Positions 35,007 through 49,213 of a DNA stretch of 64,000 nucleotides are shown here, piece by piece. The position numbers and the translations under genes were made by a program. The stretch's first letter is position 1. The number at the start of each line of letters is the position of its first letter. Source of the stretch: Nyssa sinensis. Its lineage: Eukaryota > Streptophyta > Magnoliopsida > Cornales > Nyssaceae. Under the pieces are notes generated by a model. That model saw only the letters and a program-made list of their open reading frames with translations, did no database searches and was not told where the DNA came from. The stretch spans positions 11,681,062 through 11,745,061 of the forward strand of contig CM018031.1 in assembly GCA_008638375.1 (NCBI GenBank), written 5' to 3'.

Positions 35007-37323
35007 TAGTAATATTAAGTTTTAATAATAAAAACGTTGAGTTAAAAGCTTCCTTACAATTTAAATTACATATAGTATGTATCTTTTCTTACGTTCTCGA
35101 CTTTTCAAAACGTACATTAAGTCTCTTTTAATTTAATAATTTTCTTGTAGTTATAAGAAAAGTATTTGTTAATAAAAATTATTAAAAAAATAATTAATAA
35201 ATAATAAATTTTAAGTCTTTTAAAATTATTAATTATTAAAATGTCAACTATTGTTTGTTGAAATTATCTAACCTACGACAGTCCTTCTATGACCTAAACA
35301 GCTAACAAATTTGTATAATGGTTCAACTTAAATGTTTGCATGAATAATATTAGAATTTTATTTTTGAATTAACCGTTTCAATTATTTTTTTTAAATATGA
35401 TTATATATACTACTTACTATTTTAATCATAGAGTTAGAATGGGTTAGTTTATGCGTATCAAACTAAATTCTCTTAGAATAGGTTAGTTTATACGCATCAA
35501 ACTAAGTCCCTTTTCTCGTGACAGTCAAGTAAAACTTAAACTCAAGACGTTTGAATTTTATCCTCAACGTCTTTACTGTTCAACTACACCTCCGGATAGT
35601 TAGAGTTTCTCACTGTTAATGATAACGAATATCTTAAATGGAACTGACAGAGCACTTCAATAGTATGCTTTTTCAATATTGTCATGTCATATGTGTTATG
35701 ACCCTTTAAGATTACCCTTCCAAGTGCTGGGGCACAAGAAAGAGTGAGAGATTGATCAAATCCGTTTTGATTTAGCTTGAGACTTGGGAGGGTTGTGATA
35801 AGGATAGAATTATCCATACATAACCCAACCCATCACGACATCAAATGGGTGTTCCCCTTCCCCAAATCAGAAAAATATAAGTATTTAGTTGCATTTTATA
35901 AAATGTAATATTATCCGTTGGACTTTGCCATTGCAAAATAGTGTTTGGCAAAATTTAACAAAACCTTTATTTCTAAATAGTTTAGTTTTTACGAGTCTTA
36001 CTCTTAAGTTCACTACTTACATATTATCTAATATATACAAATAAAAAGTGAAAGTGAATATTTATAATGCAGAAATACTTTTATACAGTTTTATCAAACA
36101 ATTGACTATGTTATAATCAAATCTTCGGAATTCATTCCCCAACAATCAAGTTTTAAATATCAATTCTTTGTAATTTCAAACTTTTCTAAACGGACACTAA
36201 ATAAATAAAAAGATTATTAAAAATCTGTTAGCATATGCAATGAGTTTTTTTTTTCATTGTTTATAGATTCTATTTACCGTCAAGTCGATAAAACCCTTTT
36301 CATTCGGTCACATGAGACTTTCATGATCGGAAGTCTTTTTAAAAATTAATAAATTTTCATCTATCATTATTCCAATTTTCAAGTTATGTCGTCTGTTTTG
36401 AATTCATATTTAAAAGATTGTTAGTGTTGTTAAGTTATTTAGTCTTTTGTTACTTTATAATATTATGATTACACTGTCCAATTAATTATAATAAATTGTG
36501 ACGCTCATCATTTTCACAAAAAAATCTCTATCTAACAATAAAAGCTTCATTTTCCATGTAGACTTCTTCAGTATTCTCCATAAATAAATGATAAATTGTT
36601 TTGTTGGAGCAATTGTGACAAAATCACAAATAAATTGTTTTTATTTGACATAAATCATTTGCTTTGCTTTGCGGATAAAAAAAAAAAAGGAGAGGAAATT
36701 GGGGCTCTTTCTATTGCTGCTCATTTTGTGGCAGTTTGGTGGGTACGTAACAGAGGAGTCCACTGGATTGCAGCTCAGGTGTCATTTCAGGCCTAATAAA
36801 TTATAGCATAGTATTTTATATACAACCCACATGCTAACATGAAGGGTCCATCCAGGGCCCATATGGATTTTCTTTTTATTCTGATTAATATTTCTTAAAT
36901 TAATTTCATTATTTTTAATGATTTTAATATTAGATCTTTGTTGTTTTCTTTCAATATGCCATGAGTAATTTTCATTAATTTAATCCCACGAATTTTGCAG
37001 AGTTTAATCCTTAGTATTTTGCAAGATCCTTTGGGTCTCTGCCACTGATGATTTTGGAAATTTGGGCCTGGACTGGGATCAGTACCTTTGAAGCCATAAG
37101 AGAGTCTAACATGAAATAGGGGTAGAATTAGAGTTTTAGAGGCTGATTCGGCTCAGGTTTAAAACATTTTTTATTAAGTTATCTGATTTCTAAAAATTTT
37201 ACTCTGTTGTGTTAGGACCGAGGTTTTGTTCGAATGATGCAAATACCCACTCAGGTTTTATCTAAATGGTACGAGGACTCACTTTTCACGTAGATGATAT
37301 GGATTCAATTCTCCCTCTTCTGT

Positions 37324-37327
<4 letters not shown>

Positions 37328-37362
<35 letters not shown>
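37328..37362. repeat. TA microsatellite
   Basis: About 17 TA units in intergenic DNA. A similar shorter tract lies at 34981-35006. Confidence 0.95.
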
Positions 37363-37367
<5 letters not shown>

Positions 37368-38496
37368 AACTCATTTCTAGTAAAAATTTATTCAATTTTA
37401 AGTATTTTAAGAAACATGTGTGAACCGTTTTATTAATTAAAGTTACTTATTAAGTAGTAAAACATTTAAAACTAATTTATTTGTATTCTATAAAACCGGT
37501 TTTGTCCTTTTCCAAATAAACCCTTTTGAGGTTCCAGGGCCAATTTCCACTCTGTGGTCCTAAACTCTAATTATTTTTGGGGTAAGTATTCTTAAGCTCT
37601 AATTAAACCAAATAAAGGATAATGAGCTCTTCGTTGCTATAACTCGGACAATCCCTTAGATTTGCCTCGAAAATCTTTTGTCACTAAAGAGCAGGAGCAA
37701 ACGAAAAATCTTATTACAGTGGAGAAGCTGAATAGCAAGAACTAAATGCCCAATTACTCTAATTTATCGTCTTTACTGAGTTGTAAAAATGGCCTAAAGG
37801 CCTACAGCCCAACCTGAAGCCAAGCCCGGCCCAACTCTAGCCCGAGATATCTCTATTTTAGGCTTAGGTTTGATTTTTTTGAGTTGAGGCCTGCCCGTAC
37901 AAATCCGAACACATAAAATCCAGGCCCAACCTTTTAAAGCATAAAGTAACTATTTGTTAATTTTTAATTTAAAGGATTCTCATTATTTATTATTACTTAA
38001 TTTATTTTCAACTTGATAAATTAATGTCTATTTAGTTTTCTTACCTTCCACTTCACATTTTTATTATTTACCTTTCAATTTATACTTTATACCATTACTA
38101 TACATGTAAATATTAAAAAAATATTAGCTCCTTATATATATATATATATATATATAAATCAAATGTTTGTTTTCATACTTTCTATTTTAACTACTAAATA
38201 AATTGTCAATTGCACAACAAGAAAAATCTTCATCAATTCTAACTTTTATAATTTTTTTATTTATTATGCACTAATATTTTATTTATTAATTATTTATTGA
38301 GGTAGATTATAACGATATATACTTAATTTGTCATTCTTAAATATTTTTCATACGTTTTTAGAATATATGATTTTTTTAGAACTTACAATCTTACCATTTA
38401 AAAAAAAGTTACGTGCAAGCTCCCGTTACAAATTAGAACCTAGGACCTTATTTTCTGGACTTAACCCGACCTGACCAGTTCTAGACCCAGCCGGAC

Positions 38497-38652
38497 GGGT
38501 CTTTTTTGCATCCCCATCTTTGCACTGGTAAGTGCTCCTTTGTTCTGCTTTAGCAATGATTCTATCATGGCAAGGGTCTTTTTTTGCATCCCCATCTTTT
38601 CACTGGTAAGTGCTCCTCTATTCTGCTTTAGCAATGATTCTATCATGGCAAG
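38497..38652. repeat. Tandem duplication, unit 78 bp (26 codons on the minus strand)
   Basis: Two near-identical copies start at GGGTCTTTTTTGCATCC (38497) and at 38574. On the minus strand both read in frame as LAMIESLLKQN[RK]GALTS. The open frame is only 66 codons with no known domain, so I treat it as a duplicated noncoding segment or transposon debris. Confidence 0.8.
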
Positions 38653-38688
38653 GTGCATCATTGGTGGTGATTAATTAGTTTATACACA

Positions 38689-38700
38689 CACATATGTATA

Positions 38701-38733
<33 letters not shown>

Positions 38734-38734
38734 G
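38689..38734. repeat. Compound CA/TG/TA microsatellite
   Basis: ACACACATATGTATATGTGTGTG and TATATA runs, partly self-complementary. Confidence 0.9.
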
Positions 38735-41700
38735 TTTTGCTGACACAACCATGCAACAGAAAACTTCCGGAAGTGAAAAAGGATTTTGCTAGTTGCGGCA
38801 TATGATACCAACGTCAGTGGATAAAGAAGTCGCTTTCCTAACCTTTGAGAGACTATGAAATTCGCGTGTGTTTGAAAATAAAATGATTTTTTTTTAAAAC
38901 GATAGAAGAGAGAGAAAGATAATATAGATAATATAAAAAAAGATATTATGGGGGGGGTTTCAATTGGCTTTTGAAGATCAAAGATGATGTCATAATATTT
39001 GGTAAAATATTATCTTAAAAATGTCGTTTCAAACAAATATATATATATATATATAGTAATGCATGCAATATTTATTGACTCGAGAAACCTCATTACTCAT
39101 GATAAATAAATAAAGAATGCATTATATCAAAGTCTTGTGCTCATTAATTGTTTATATATAGGTCTCACCCATTAATAGTTTATTAAGAAACAAAAAGAAT
39201 ACCCTTGTGAAATTGTTTGATGGTATTGAAAGAACACTGTGTGTTAGATGGGTTTGAAGTGGAACCATATAAATTGCGTTTGAGTAAAATATTTGCCTAA
39301 ATTTCATCTTCATTTGGTCTATATATTATGTGATTTTTTATTTTTTAGAATAATAGAATAGAAATTTAGAGAGAGAATGAATTGTCATTTTGATGATTGA
39401 ATTGGTGGAATAAAATGTGAAAAAATGAGATTAATCATTTGTAAATTTAAAAAGTAAACGATGAATTTGAAGATAATAAGTTGAAGTGGTGGATCCAAAT
39501 CTTGAATATCGGAAGTGCAAGAATGAAAAAAATAATATTTAAAAAAGTATTTAGTAAAATAATAAAAAAATTGGGGGGGGGGGGAGGGTAATTTTTTTTT
39601 AAAAAAAAATCTCATAGCAAAAGGGGGTAAAAAAACAAAAATATCAAAAATTTGGAGGCCATTGCCCCTATCACCTCCTGCTATGGCCCTTGATAAGTTG
39701 GAGATGCTCTTATATGACTTGACTTAATAAATCTGGTTCATATAATAATTTCTTCTGAGAGAGAAAAGAGATAGTTTGGTTTATAATGAATATGTAAAGT
39801 TTTAACATTTAAAATTGTCAATTTAATTAACAATTTTATTTTTATTTTTTGTCCTAATTTACATGAGAAGTAAATTAGTATATCGTAGTTTGGAACTTGT
39901 AGATCGTAGTTTGCAACAACCAACCAACAGATTCCAAAATCAAAATCTTTGATTTTTCATGAGTGGACCCATAAAAATTCAGATATACTTTTTTTAAAAT
40001 ATTTTGTTTTATTTTATTCTATTTGATTTTTTTCTAAAATTATTTTGAGAGTAAATTCTATTTTATTTTATGCTCTCCTATGCTTTATCTGACTCAAGTT
40101 GAAAACAATTTTATCAATCCACAAGAGGCTTGTTAGCACTGGGGTATGGAATTGAAAATACCCCAAAGGGTGAAATGTGTCCAATAAATGGCTACCCATA
40201 ACTGCCTTCTAGCTAATAATTTGACAATGGAAAAGTGGTAAGGCCATCGAGCCTCTATGTCCATGGTTCATGGATCACGTCACTCACAATCTGTTATGTG
40301 TATAAATTAGTATAGTTCATAAACTTAGTCTATGCAATGACGGAATTACGGGTAGACTTGAGAGGGCTATAGCCTCCCCACCCTCTCTCCCCAATATCCG
40401 GAAATAGCCCACCTCAAATTTTTGACTCCAAACTTGAATTTGTGGTCCAACTGTAATCATAATCTCTTAATTTCTTCTGTTTTGCTAAACTTCAATCTCA
40501 CTTTTCTATTTTCGGCTCGATCTCAATCTCATTTTAACCTAATTCACTCTAATTTCTTTTACCCATTTTAGTTAATTATATTTTAGCTTAACACTAATAT
40601 CCTCCAATTTAAATTCCAGACTCTGCCCTCGAGTCTATCTATATACTCGGTTCACTTAATAATTACTGGTAACTCAATTGCTGAAACAATAATTTACTCT
40701 TTAAGAGATAAAACTGAGAGTCAAAGAATTTGGGAACAGCTAATGTCAACTTTTGAGTTGAATGTAGAAAATCTTATATCTCCAAAACAATTTATAAAAT
40801 TAAATTGTGAAGTGACAGTTGAGCTGCTGATTGGACAATCCCATTGCAACTCTAATGAAAGATTACTGTTGGATTTAATGCCTCTCGTCTTCAATGTCCA
40901 TAACAAAAATTGACATATATTTTGACCTATTGATAACTGATTAGGCATTATTAATGTCAAAAATTTCACCATCTACTAAAACAAAACATTTATTATGTTA
41001 AATTATGGAAAAATTATTTCATCAGTCTGTCATATAGTGTAACAGTTTCTATAATTTTAGTATTTTATAAAATTTATTGATTCGTGAAATAATTTTTCTA
41101 AATTATAATTGAGATTCTCTTTCGGATGTACTTACTCTCACAGAAGATAACTTAACATTGATTTTACATGTAAAAATCATATCATACGAGAACGAAAACT
41201 ATACTTGAATCCAATACATTGTAGAAGATCTAGTTAAATGTAAATTATTGTATTAGTATGTGCTAACTATTATGTAAGTATGTGGTAATTATACTATACT
41301 AGAAACTTTAGTGATTCATGTTTCCTCCCCCATGCTAAGATAATTAATTTCCTTTTCACAAGTTTTCTTCTCTTTTCTTTTCTTTCCCATGACTCATTTA
41401 TTCAATGTGAACAACATTCTATTAATACATTCGTAAGACTAGAAGCCATTTACCAAATTATTTGACTAACTTTCCGTCAATGTCTAATGCAAAATTACAT
41501 TCGACCCCACAGAATATTAGAAAACTCTTTTTCTTTTTGGGTTCCCTTACAATTTTTTTTTTTTTAAATTTAATAATTTGTTATGATCAATGGTATTAAA
41601 TTCCCCTCCTCTATTCTATGAAAACTTAAATCCAATTTTTTATTTTAAGAATGAATATTAATGTCAGGGGACCACTATTTACCTTGATTTTCTCACAATT

Positions 41701-42474
41701 TTACCATTGTCAAAAGTAATTATTATTTGAAACTCCTTAATTACACATTCGACAATTTATTTTTTCACATAAATAAAAAAATTTAAAATTTGAAATAATG
41801 ATAAAGTGAAACTTATATACCAAAATCATACAAATATACAAATCATCACTTAAATAGACACTTTAATTGTTAAAAATATTACTTCAAAATAGATATTTTT
41901 AGTAGTTAATTTTTGATAAAACTTTAAAATAAAATATATAAAAAATATAAGTTCAACTAAACACTTTCATTATTTTACAAAGCAGTAATCTCAAAGAATG
42001 GTTAGGATATTGTGTTAATACAGAAATATAAATAAAAAACATTATATTTTTATCATTACTCATATCGAACCATTAAAAAAGATAAAATAAAAATAAAACT
42101 ATGAAAAAAGAGACGATATTTTCAAAAATGTCCTTGCCATAATAAAGGAACAAATCTACAAGAAGAAATCCAAATATCAGTGAGATTGGGAGGCTAGGAT
42201 AGATATTTTACCATAAATTAATAAGTTCGCGTACCTGCCCACTTTTAGGCAGTGTTTGGCTTAAGAAAAGAAAAGCCAGTTTCTCTCCGAACCACCGAAT
42301 CTTTATTGTCTCGTACGTGTCACCCACACATTCCTCTTTCGGGAACACGAGGCCATCTCTCTCTCTCTCTCTACACTTATTACATCAGTCGGCTATCAAT
42401 TGGTCAATTAGCCTCCTATAATTCAGGAAATTATTTAATACTTTTTGTTTTACAAAACACTTTCCAGAAACAAA

Positions 42475-42496
42475 TAATAATAATAATAATAATAAT
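42475..42496. repeat. AAT microsatellite upstream of the Pumilio gene
   Basis: Seven or so AAT units. A CT tract lies at 42355-42372. Both may fall in the promoter. Confidence 0.9.
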
Positions 42497-42640
42497 TTGT
42501 AATTACAACGTATTTTATAGAAACTTTCAGAAAAAAATGCATTTACTGTATTTAACTCAGGATAGTAGTTGAAAAACAAAACCCTAAGAAATAAGAAGGG
42601 TTCTTTGTAAGAACAATTCGCCGCCTGATTGATCTCAGCC

Positions 42641-43079
42641 GTCAACTTCTTACACCCCTTTCCTCCCTTCCCTCTAACTCATCAGCTCACTGCTTCTTTT
42701 TTTTTTTTAATTTTTTTTTTTATGTTCTCACAACACTTCTTTACACTCCTAATTCAATATTGAGAAGAAATGTTGCGGGAAATTGTTTTTCTTTATTAGT
42801 GACTCCTCAGTTGATGATGGAATGATAGAGTCTTTATTGTTCTTTTGTGTTCGAGATCTTCAAGTTTTGATTTTTTTCATATAAATAACTGACCTTTCTT
42901 GAAGTTTGATGATCAGAAAGTTGGGTATTTTTATGAGCTTAAAGAGGGGGTTTCGAGGTGTATATACGGGTTTCAGGTGTTTTAGATTGTGTAAGTTTTG
43001 ATTTTGGTATGTTTTTAGGGTTTTATTGTCTGTGTATTGGGCTATGCGCGGAAAGAGTGATTGATTGTAGGTTGTGAAG
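42641..43079 (+). promoter_or_regulatory. Probable 5' leader of the Pumilio gene
   Basis: No TATA box was found. Several ATGs precede the chosen start. ATG at 42770 opens a 9-codon frame ending 42799. ATG at 43044 opens MRGKSD and stops at 43064, 15 nt before the main ATG. Either the leader carries short upstream frames or part of it is an intron (a possible acceptor TTGTAG ends at 43070). The transcription start is unknown. Confidence 0.4.
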
Positions 43080-46000
43080 ATGTTGTCCGAATTGGGAAGG
43101 AGACCTATGCTTGGCGGTAATGAAGGATCGTTTGGAGATGAATTGGAGGATGAAATAGGGTTGTTGCTTCGTGAACAGCGGCGACAAGAGGCCGATGATC
43201 TTGAAAAGGAGTTGAATTTGTATAGAAGTGGGTCAGCTCCACCTACTGTTGAGGGTTCATTGAGTGCAGTTGGTGGTTTGTTTAACAACGGTGGTGGCGG
43301 CGGCGGTAGCGGCAGCGCGTTTTCAGAGTTTGACCGCAATAAGAGTGGTAATGGGTTTCAGTCTGAGGAGGAGCTTAGGTCTGATCCTGGTTATTTATCT
43401 TATTATTATTCGAACGTGAATCTAAACCCTAGGCTGCCACCTCCTTTGCTTTCTAAAGAGGACTGGCGGTTTGCACAGAGATTGAAGGGAGGGAGTTCGG
43501 GGTTGGGCGGAATTGGAGATAAAAGGAAAGTGAGTAGGAGCGATAGCGGCGGCGGTGGGATATCATTATTTTCAATGCCCCCGGGGTTTAATTCAAAGAA
43601 AGGAGAGAGTGAGAACGAGTCGGAAAAAGTATGTGGTTCGGCAGAATGGGGTGGTGACGGACTGATTGGCTTGCCTGGATTAGGATTGGGTGGGAAACAG
43701 AAAAGCCTTGCTGAAATATTTCAGGTGATTATTTTCTCATATACTTGTGCCTTTTTATGTTTTATTTCATTTGATTAATTCACTTGTTAGTAGTGTACAT
43801 TGATCTTCCTATGGTTGAAAAAAAATACTACTTACTATAGTGGACAGTCTATTGTTTTAGTTGGTAATAGTTCAACAGTGGAGGATTTAGATTCATTGTT
43901 CCCCATTGATCTTTGACATGTAACATAGTGGATGGTCTATTGTTCTAGTTGATAATAGTTTGAACATGGAGAATTTATAGTTCCTGCTTTTGAATAATGG
44001 GATTCATTGTTCCCCATTGATCTTTGACACGTAGAGTATTGACGCTTGAAATTCCAGCATTTTTATGCATGTATTAAAGAGGAATCGGTTTGTTTAACTC
44101 CCCCTTTTGGGTTGGTGTTAATGTTTTGTTTTTTGTTTTTTAGTGTTAATTTGTATCTTTCTATATCAATTACTTTAATTATTTATTGACATTTGTTCTA
44201 TGGACTGAATTATTTGATATTTGGCTACTGTTGAAAAAATATTGAAGTACCTAGGATCTTCACTGGTAGAATGGTATTTCTGGAAAATTCATGGAAATTC
44301 TTGCTATAATAATTATGATACTTTTTGGTTACCTTGATATGTATCATGGTTGCCTAATGTCCAACAGTCCAAGTTCCTGTTGATATCTGACAAATTGACC
44401 TCCAGAATTCATGGTATGGGAGCACAACTCATATTAGAATTGGAGCTAGCTTTACTAATTTTAAAAAGTAAAATTACTATGAATGAGAAAATGATCCCCT
44501 AAAAACCATAAAAGAAATAAAGAATATGAAGTTGATATCTTTTCATATGATTATTTATTCCCAATTGTGGGCCTTTGCTTTGGCATGCCAAATAATACAT
44601 GCCATTAACATGTTAAAAGTCTTGCGCCAACTTTTTGTGTCCCAGTGTAGACACTTCTAGAAATTCCCATATTGAAATCTCCTAGTGATTCACAGGGGAA
44701 GAATTTGTGGTGGATATTGTCAAACTCCGGTGGATATTGTCCAAACCCCAAAGAATAGGGCTGGGTTCTTAAAAGCTAAGTGGGTTGGAGCTTTATGTGA
44801 TTCTTATATTTTGATAAACTGAATGAAAGTTTTATACCTGGAAACTTTGCTTTATGCAACTATAAGTCGAGCAATTAAGAAGAAAATGTGTATAAAATGG
44901 GTAAGGTTTGTAATGAGGATTTTGGGATGGATGAGTGGAAAACTAAGAAGATGAGAGTTACAGTTCTGCAGTCTTTTGGAACTTAATGGTTCACCAATTT
45001 CAGTGGAAGAATAAGGAGCACTCCGTGGTATCATTATTAGACATTTAATAAGCTCTGTTTCAATGTTTGCATTTAGTACTACTTGGTACAAGTTAAAGAG
45101 ACTAGGAGAGATTGATTGCATGGCCTCTGGAGGTTGAAGTGAATGATTGTGTGCATGTGCAGTCACATGTTTGTGGGTCTTTTTATGGTTGTTTTATAGA
45201 GCTGAGTAAGAAATTTAGTTCCTTATTTGAAAAAAGTGTAGATGTGCCATTAGGTGCAGATATTAGGTGGCAAAAGATGGTTTTAAGTATTTTCCCTATC
45301 AGTTATGCTGATGTCTGTTGGGCAGCATGTTTAATGTTAGTCTGGCATGTCTCGCTGTTTGTTGCTGTTTTGAAAAGTGTGGTTGAGGCATATGCCTTGT
45401 GGCTCAATCTTCAAATACGAGGCATGCTCCAGTCACATGTCTCAGGGCCTGAGGTGCTGAAGAAATGTCTTGTTTAAGAGGTGTGCTACATATTTACTAA
45501 AATTTGATTCTTATGCTATAAGGTGCTTATTTGTTTCTTGTAAATTTCTTTAATCTAGATCTTCATTTGCCCTGCACATTGTACTCTCCTTTTCAGGAAA
45601 TCGTTGGGCTCTGTCCCTTGTTGAAAGATTGATGCTGAACAAGTGCATGAACACTTTCCTACAAAATGTGACACCGAAGTGGATAAAAGTACATTGTAGA
45701 AGTAATAATAGAGCATTTGACAACTGATTCTATGGTGGCCTCAGGTTGTGGGAAACCTGTAGATTAAGGATTTTAATAAGAGGAAAAAAGGTTCTAGGCT
45801 TCAAGGATATGAAAAGGTTGAAATTGGCTGGAGTCTGAAGGTGTCTGGTTGCTAGAATTTCAGGCCTTAGGTTGCTGGAAATTCTGGACCGATGCTATTT
45901 TAGTATTTTAGGTATTGGAGAAAAGGCAAGGCCGCAAAGGGTTAGGGCTGATTAGGTTGATATAGCAATGGAAGAGGAAGGTTTGGGGGTTGTTTTGGGT

Positions 46001-49000
46001 GCTGCAAACAATAATTTTTGTTATTTGGTTTCTTTGGCTTGCTATGGTAGAATGATTGAAAGGTGGAAGGCTTAGGCTTGTAGAAAGGTAAGCGAGATCT
46101 TATTTTGACTTCCAAAGGCTAATAGAAGTGTAAAAACTGGAGGAGGAGGAGCCAGGCATCACAGGATTCTAAAGAAAGCTTCAAATGCTAAACATTCTCT
46201 AAATTGATCTTGGATCTAATTGAAAAAAAAAATTATATGGCTATATATTGACCTGTGGACGCTACTACAACTCATGTCTAATAAATCTGAAAATTATCAA
46301 ATACTGTTGATTTTGAAAGCTTAACATAAATAAAATTGTACTAACAGCTTATTTAACTTAAAGAAAACATATAATAAGATCCAATGTGACTCAAAACTAA
46401 ATTATGGTCTTTCTTGAACTTCTTATGACCTGCATCGGGATGGGTTGAAGAAAACTCTAGCTAACCTCAAGGATTGAGGTGTGGTATGACCAAACCAATC
46501 CAAACTTGAGCCATTTGTATATGATATTTCTTGTTTAATATATACCTTCTTCAAATGTGATAGGCATTGCCTTTATGTAGTAAAATGGAACCATGGTATC
46601 ATATCTCAACTACTCAACTCAAAATAAGAATTCCTCGATATTTTCATTTAAAACTGAATTTCATGGCCTGGCTGTGCTCATATCTCCCCAATACTATTCT
46701 TGTATACAAACAGACCTTTCTAGCATTCGTTTATTTGTCAATTCTACTGCAATAGCCTCAAATTATTTGTAAAATTTATTGAAACTTTCTGCTTCCATTT
46801 CCCAAGATTTTTTTCTATTGATAAGTCAGTCTACTCTAGTCCTAAGAATTTAAGCACCAAAAGGACCAAAACCCTGGATTTCCTAGTTTCTTGAATCTTT
46901 TTAAGTCACAGTTGATTTTTATTTATATTTTTTTTAATCTTGAAATTTTAAATTCACTTGATTTTTTTTTATAAGAAATCAGATTTTTAATTTCTCCTAG
47001 TAAATTGAAAACTACGTTGACAGAAGTGGGGAGGAATAGGAATGATAACAAAGCTTGAATCTGGAGTGAAAGAGGAAGTAAAAAGAGCTTAAACCTGCTG
47101 GCTTCTCAAGATTTTGTTCCTGAAAATTTGAGATTTTTGTTTGCCTTCTTAGAGTCATTGCTCCCTGTTTTGATCCCATCAACTAACTCCACCTGGACTT
47201 ACCTGCTAAATCCAATCTCAAACCATAATAAAATTGAACATGGGCTGATGTTGGACTGGGTGGGCGATTTGGGTTAAAGGTCAGGCTGGCCTCCAATCTG
47301 ACCCCAATTGGCCCTAGTTGCAGCCTTTTCATGTTTTTACTTGAACATTCTTTCAACAGATTAGGACTTCTAATTGTTATATGAAGATTTTTGAACAGCT
47401 GGATTTGTTTTATTAGCTTGCTTCTTGGTAATGTGCTTATTGTATGTGACCTCTCCCCCCCTTCCCGAAAAATCACGTATGATTGATTGAAAATTGCACT
47501 GGAATGCAATTTGAATTTCTGTTTCGAACTATTTCCCCTATGGTTTCCTGGTGATGAAAAAAAATTAATATTGATGCAGGATGATTTGGGACGTGCAACA
47601 CCTATTTCGGGGCACCCTTCTCGCCCTGCTAGTCGTAATGCTTTTGAAGAAAGTACTGAGACATTAGCTTCAGCTGAAGCTGAGCTGGCTCATTTGCGTA
47701 GCGAATTGACATCTGCAGATACTCTACGAGCTGGTGTGAATATCAAGAGTTCTTCTGCTGTCCAAAATGTTGGCCAGCCTGCATCATATTCATACGCTGC
47801 TGCTTTGGGTTCTTCCTTGTCTCGTAGCACCACCCCTGATCCCCAACTCATTGCCAGGGCTCCTAGCCCTTCCCTTGCCCCTATTGGTGGAGAGAGAGGT
47901 GGTTCAGAAAAGAGAAGCGTTAACTCATCAAACTCATTCAATGGTGTCTCATCTACCATGAGTGAGTCTGCAGACTTGGTAGCTGCTTTGTCTGGCATGA
48001 ACCTGTCAAATGGCGTGCTAAGTGAAGAAAATCATTTGCCACCGCAGATTGAGCAGGATGTTGATGATCACAAGAACTATCTCTTTAATCTTAAAAGTGG
48101 TCAGAATAATATCAAGCAACATTCTTACATTAAGAGATCTGAATCTGGGCATTTACATATGCCTTCTGCTCCCCAGTCAGCAAAAGTATCATTCTCTGAT
48201 TCGAGCAGGAGCAATGGAGCTGGGGCAGACCATGTTAACTCTTCCTTGGTAACTAATAACCAAGTTGACCTGCATAAAACTGCTCTTTCTCCCAATAATT
48301 CATACGTAAAGGGATCTTCTACTTCCACTCTTAACAGTGGGGGAGGCTTACCTTCTCACTATCAGTATGTGGATGGTACAAATTCATCATTTTCAGACTA
48401 TGGTTTAAGTGGGTACTCCATAAACCCAGTAATGCAGTCCATGATGGGAAGCCATCTTGGCACTTCTAATCTGCCACCTTTGTACGAAAATGTTGCTGCA
48501 GCGTCAGCTATGGCCTTCCCTGGAATGGACTCCAGACTGTTGGGGGGAGGTTTGGCTTCTGGATCAAATCTAAACACTGCATCAGAATCACAGAATCTCA
48601 GCAGAATAGGGAACCAGATGGCAGGGAGTTCTCTTCAGGCACCTTTTGTGGATCCAATGTATCTTCAGTACTTGAGGACAGCTGAGTATGCCCCAGCACA
48701 GGTTGCAGCTCTTAATGATCCCTCTATGGATAGAAATTACTTGGGGAATTCATACGTGGATTTACTTCAGAAAGCTTATCTGGGATCTCTACTATCACCT
48801 CAGAAATCCCAGTATGGTGTTCCCTTGGGCTCCAAATCTAATGGTTCTAATCACCATGGTTACTATGGGACTCCAGCATATGGTGTTGGCTTGTCATATC
48901 CTGGAAGTCCCTTGGCAAGCCCTGTTATTCCAAACTCACCCATTGGACCTGGTAATCCTATGAGACATGGTGAGCTCAATATGCGATTCCCTTCTGGGAT

Positions 49001-49170
49001 GAGAAACTTATCTGGGGGTGTCATGGGACCCTGGCACTTAGAGGCTGGTTGTAATGTGGATGACAGCTTTGCATCCTCTTTGTTGGAAGAGTTTAAGAGC
49101 AATAAAACCAAGTGTTTTGAACTTTCAGAAATTGTGGGTCATGTCGTTGAGTTCAGGTATGTGCTGCTCA

Positions 49171-49213
<43 letters not shown>

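Larger units (their letters stand above)
33017..42640. other. Large AT-rich intergenic region
   Basis: About 9.6 kb between the divergently transcribed SDIR1 and Pumilio genes. I see no gene. Contents listed separately: a hAT-like element, a 190-bp tandem duplication, a 78-bp tandem duplication and microsatellites. Segments at 37790-37930 and 38450-38510 carry GGCCC/CCCGGCC words of the hAT-MITE kind. The stretch 40340-40640 may be another inverted-repeat remnant. Confidence 0.55.

Noticed and set aside
37785..38510. Possible hAT-type MITE with GGCCC/CCCGGCC ends
   Set aside because: Subterminal words are suggestive, but no matching ends or 8-bp flanks were found.
42860..43339. 159-codon minus-strand frame rich in Pro
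   Set aside because: It is the antisense of the Gly-rich part of Pumilio exon 1 and its leader.
45112..45477. 121-codon frame inside Pumilio intron 1
   Set aside because: No recognisable domain, cysteine/valine-rich random composition and an intronic position; not convincing as a nested gene.
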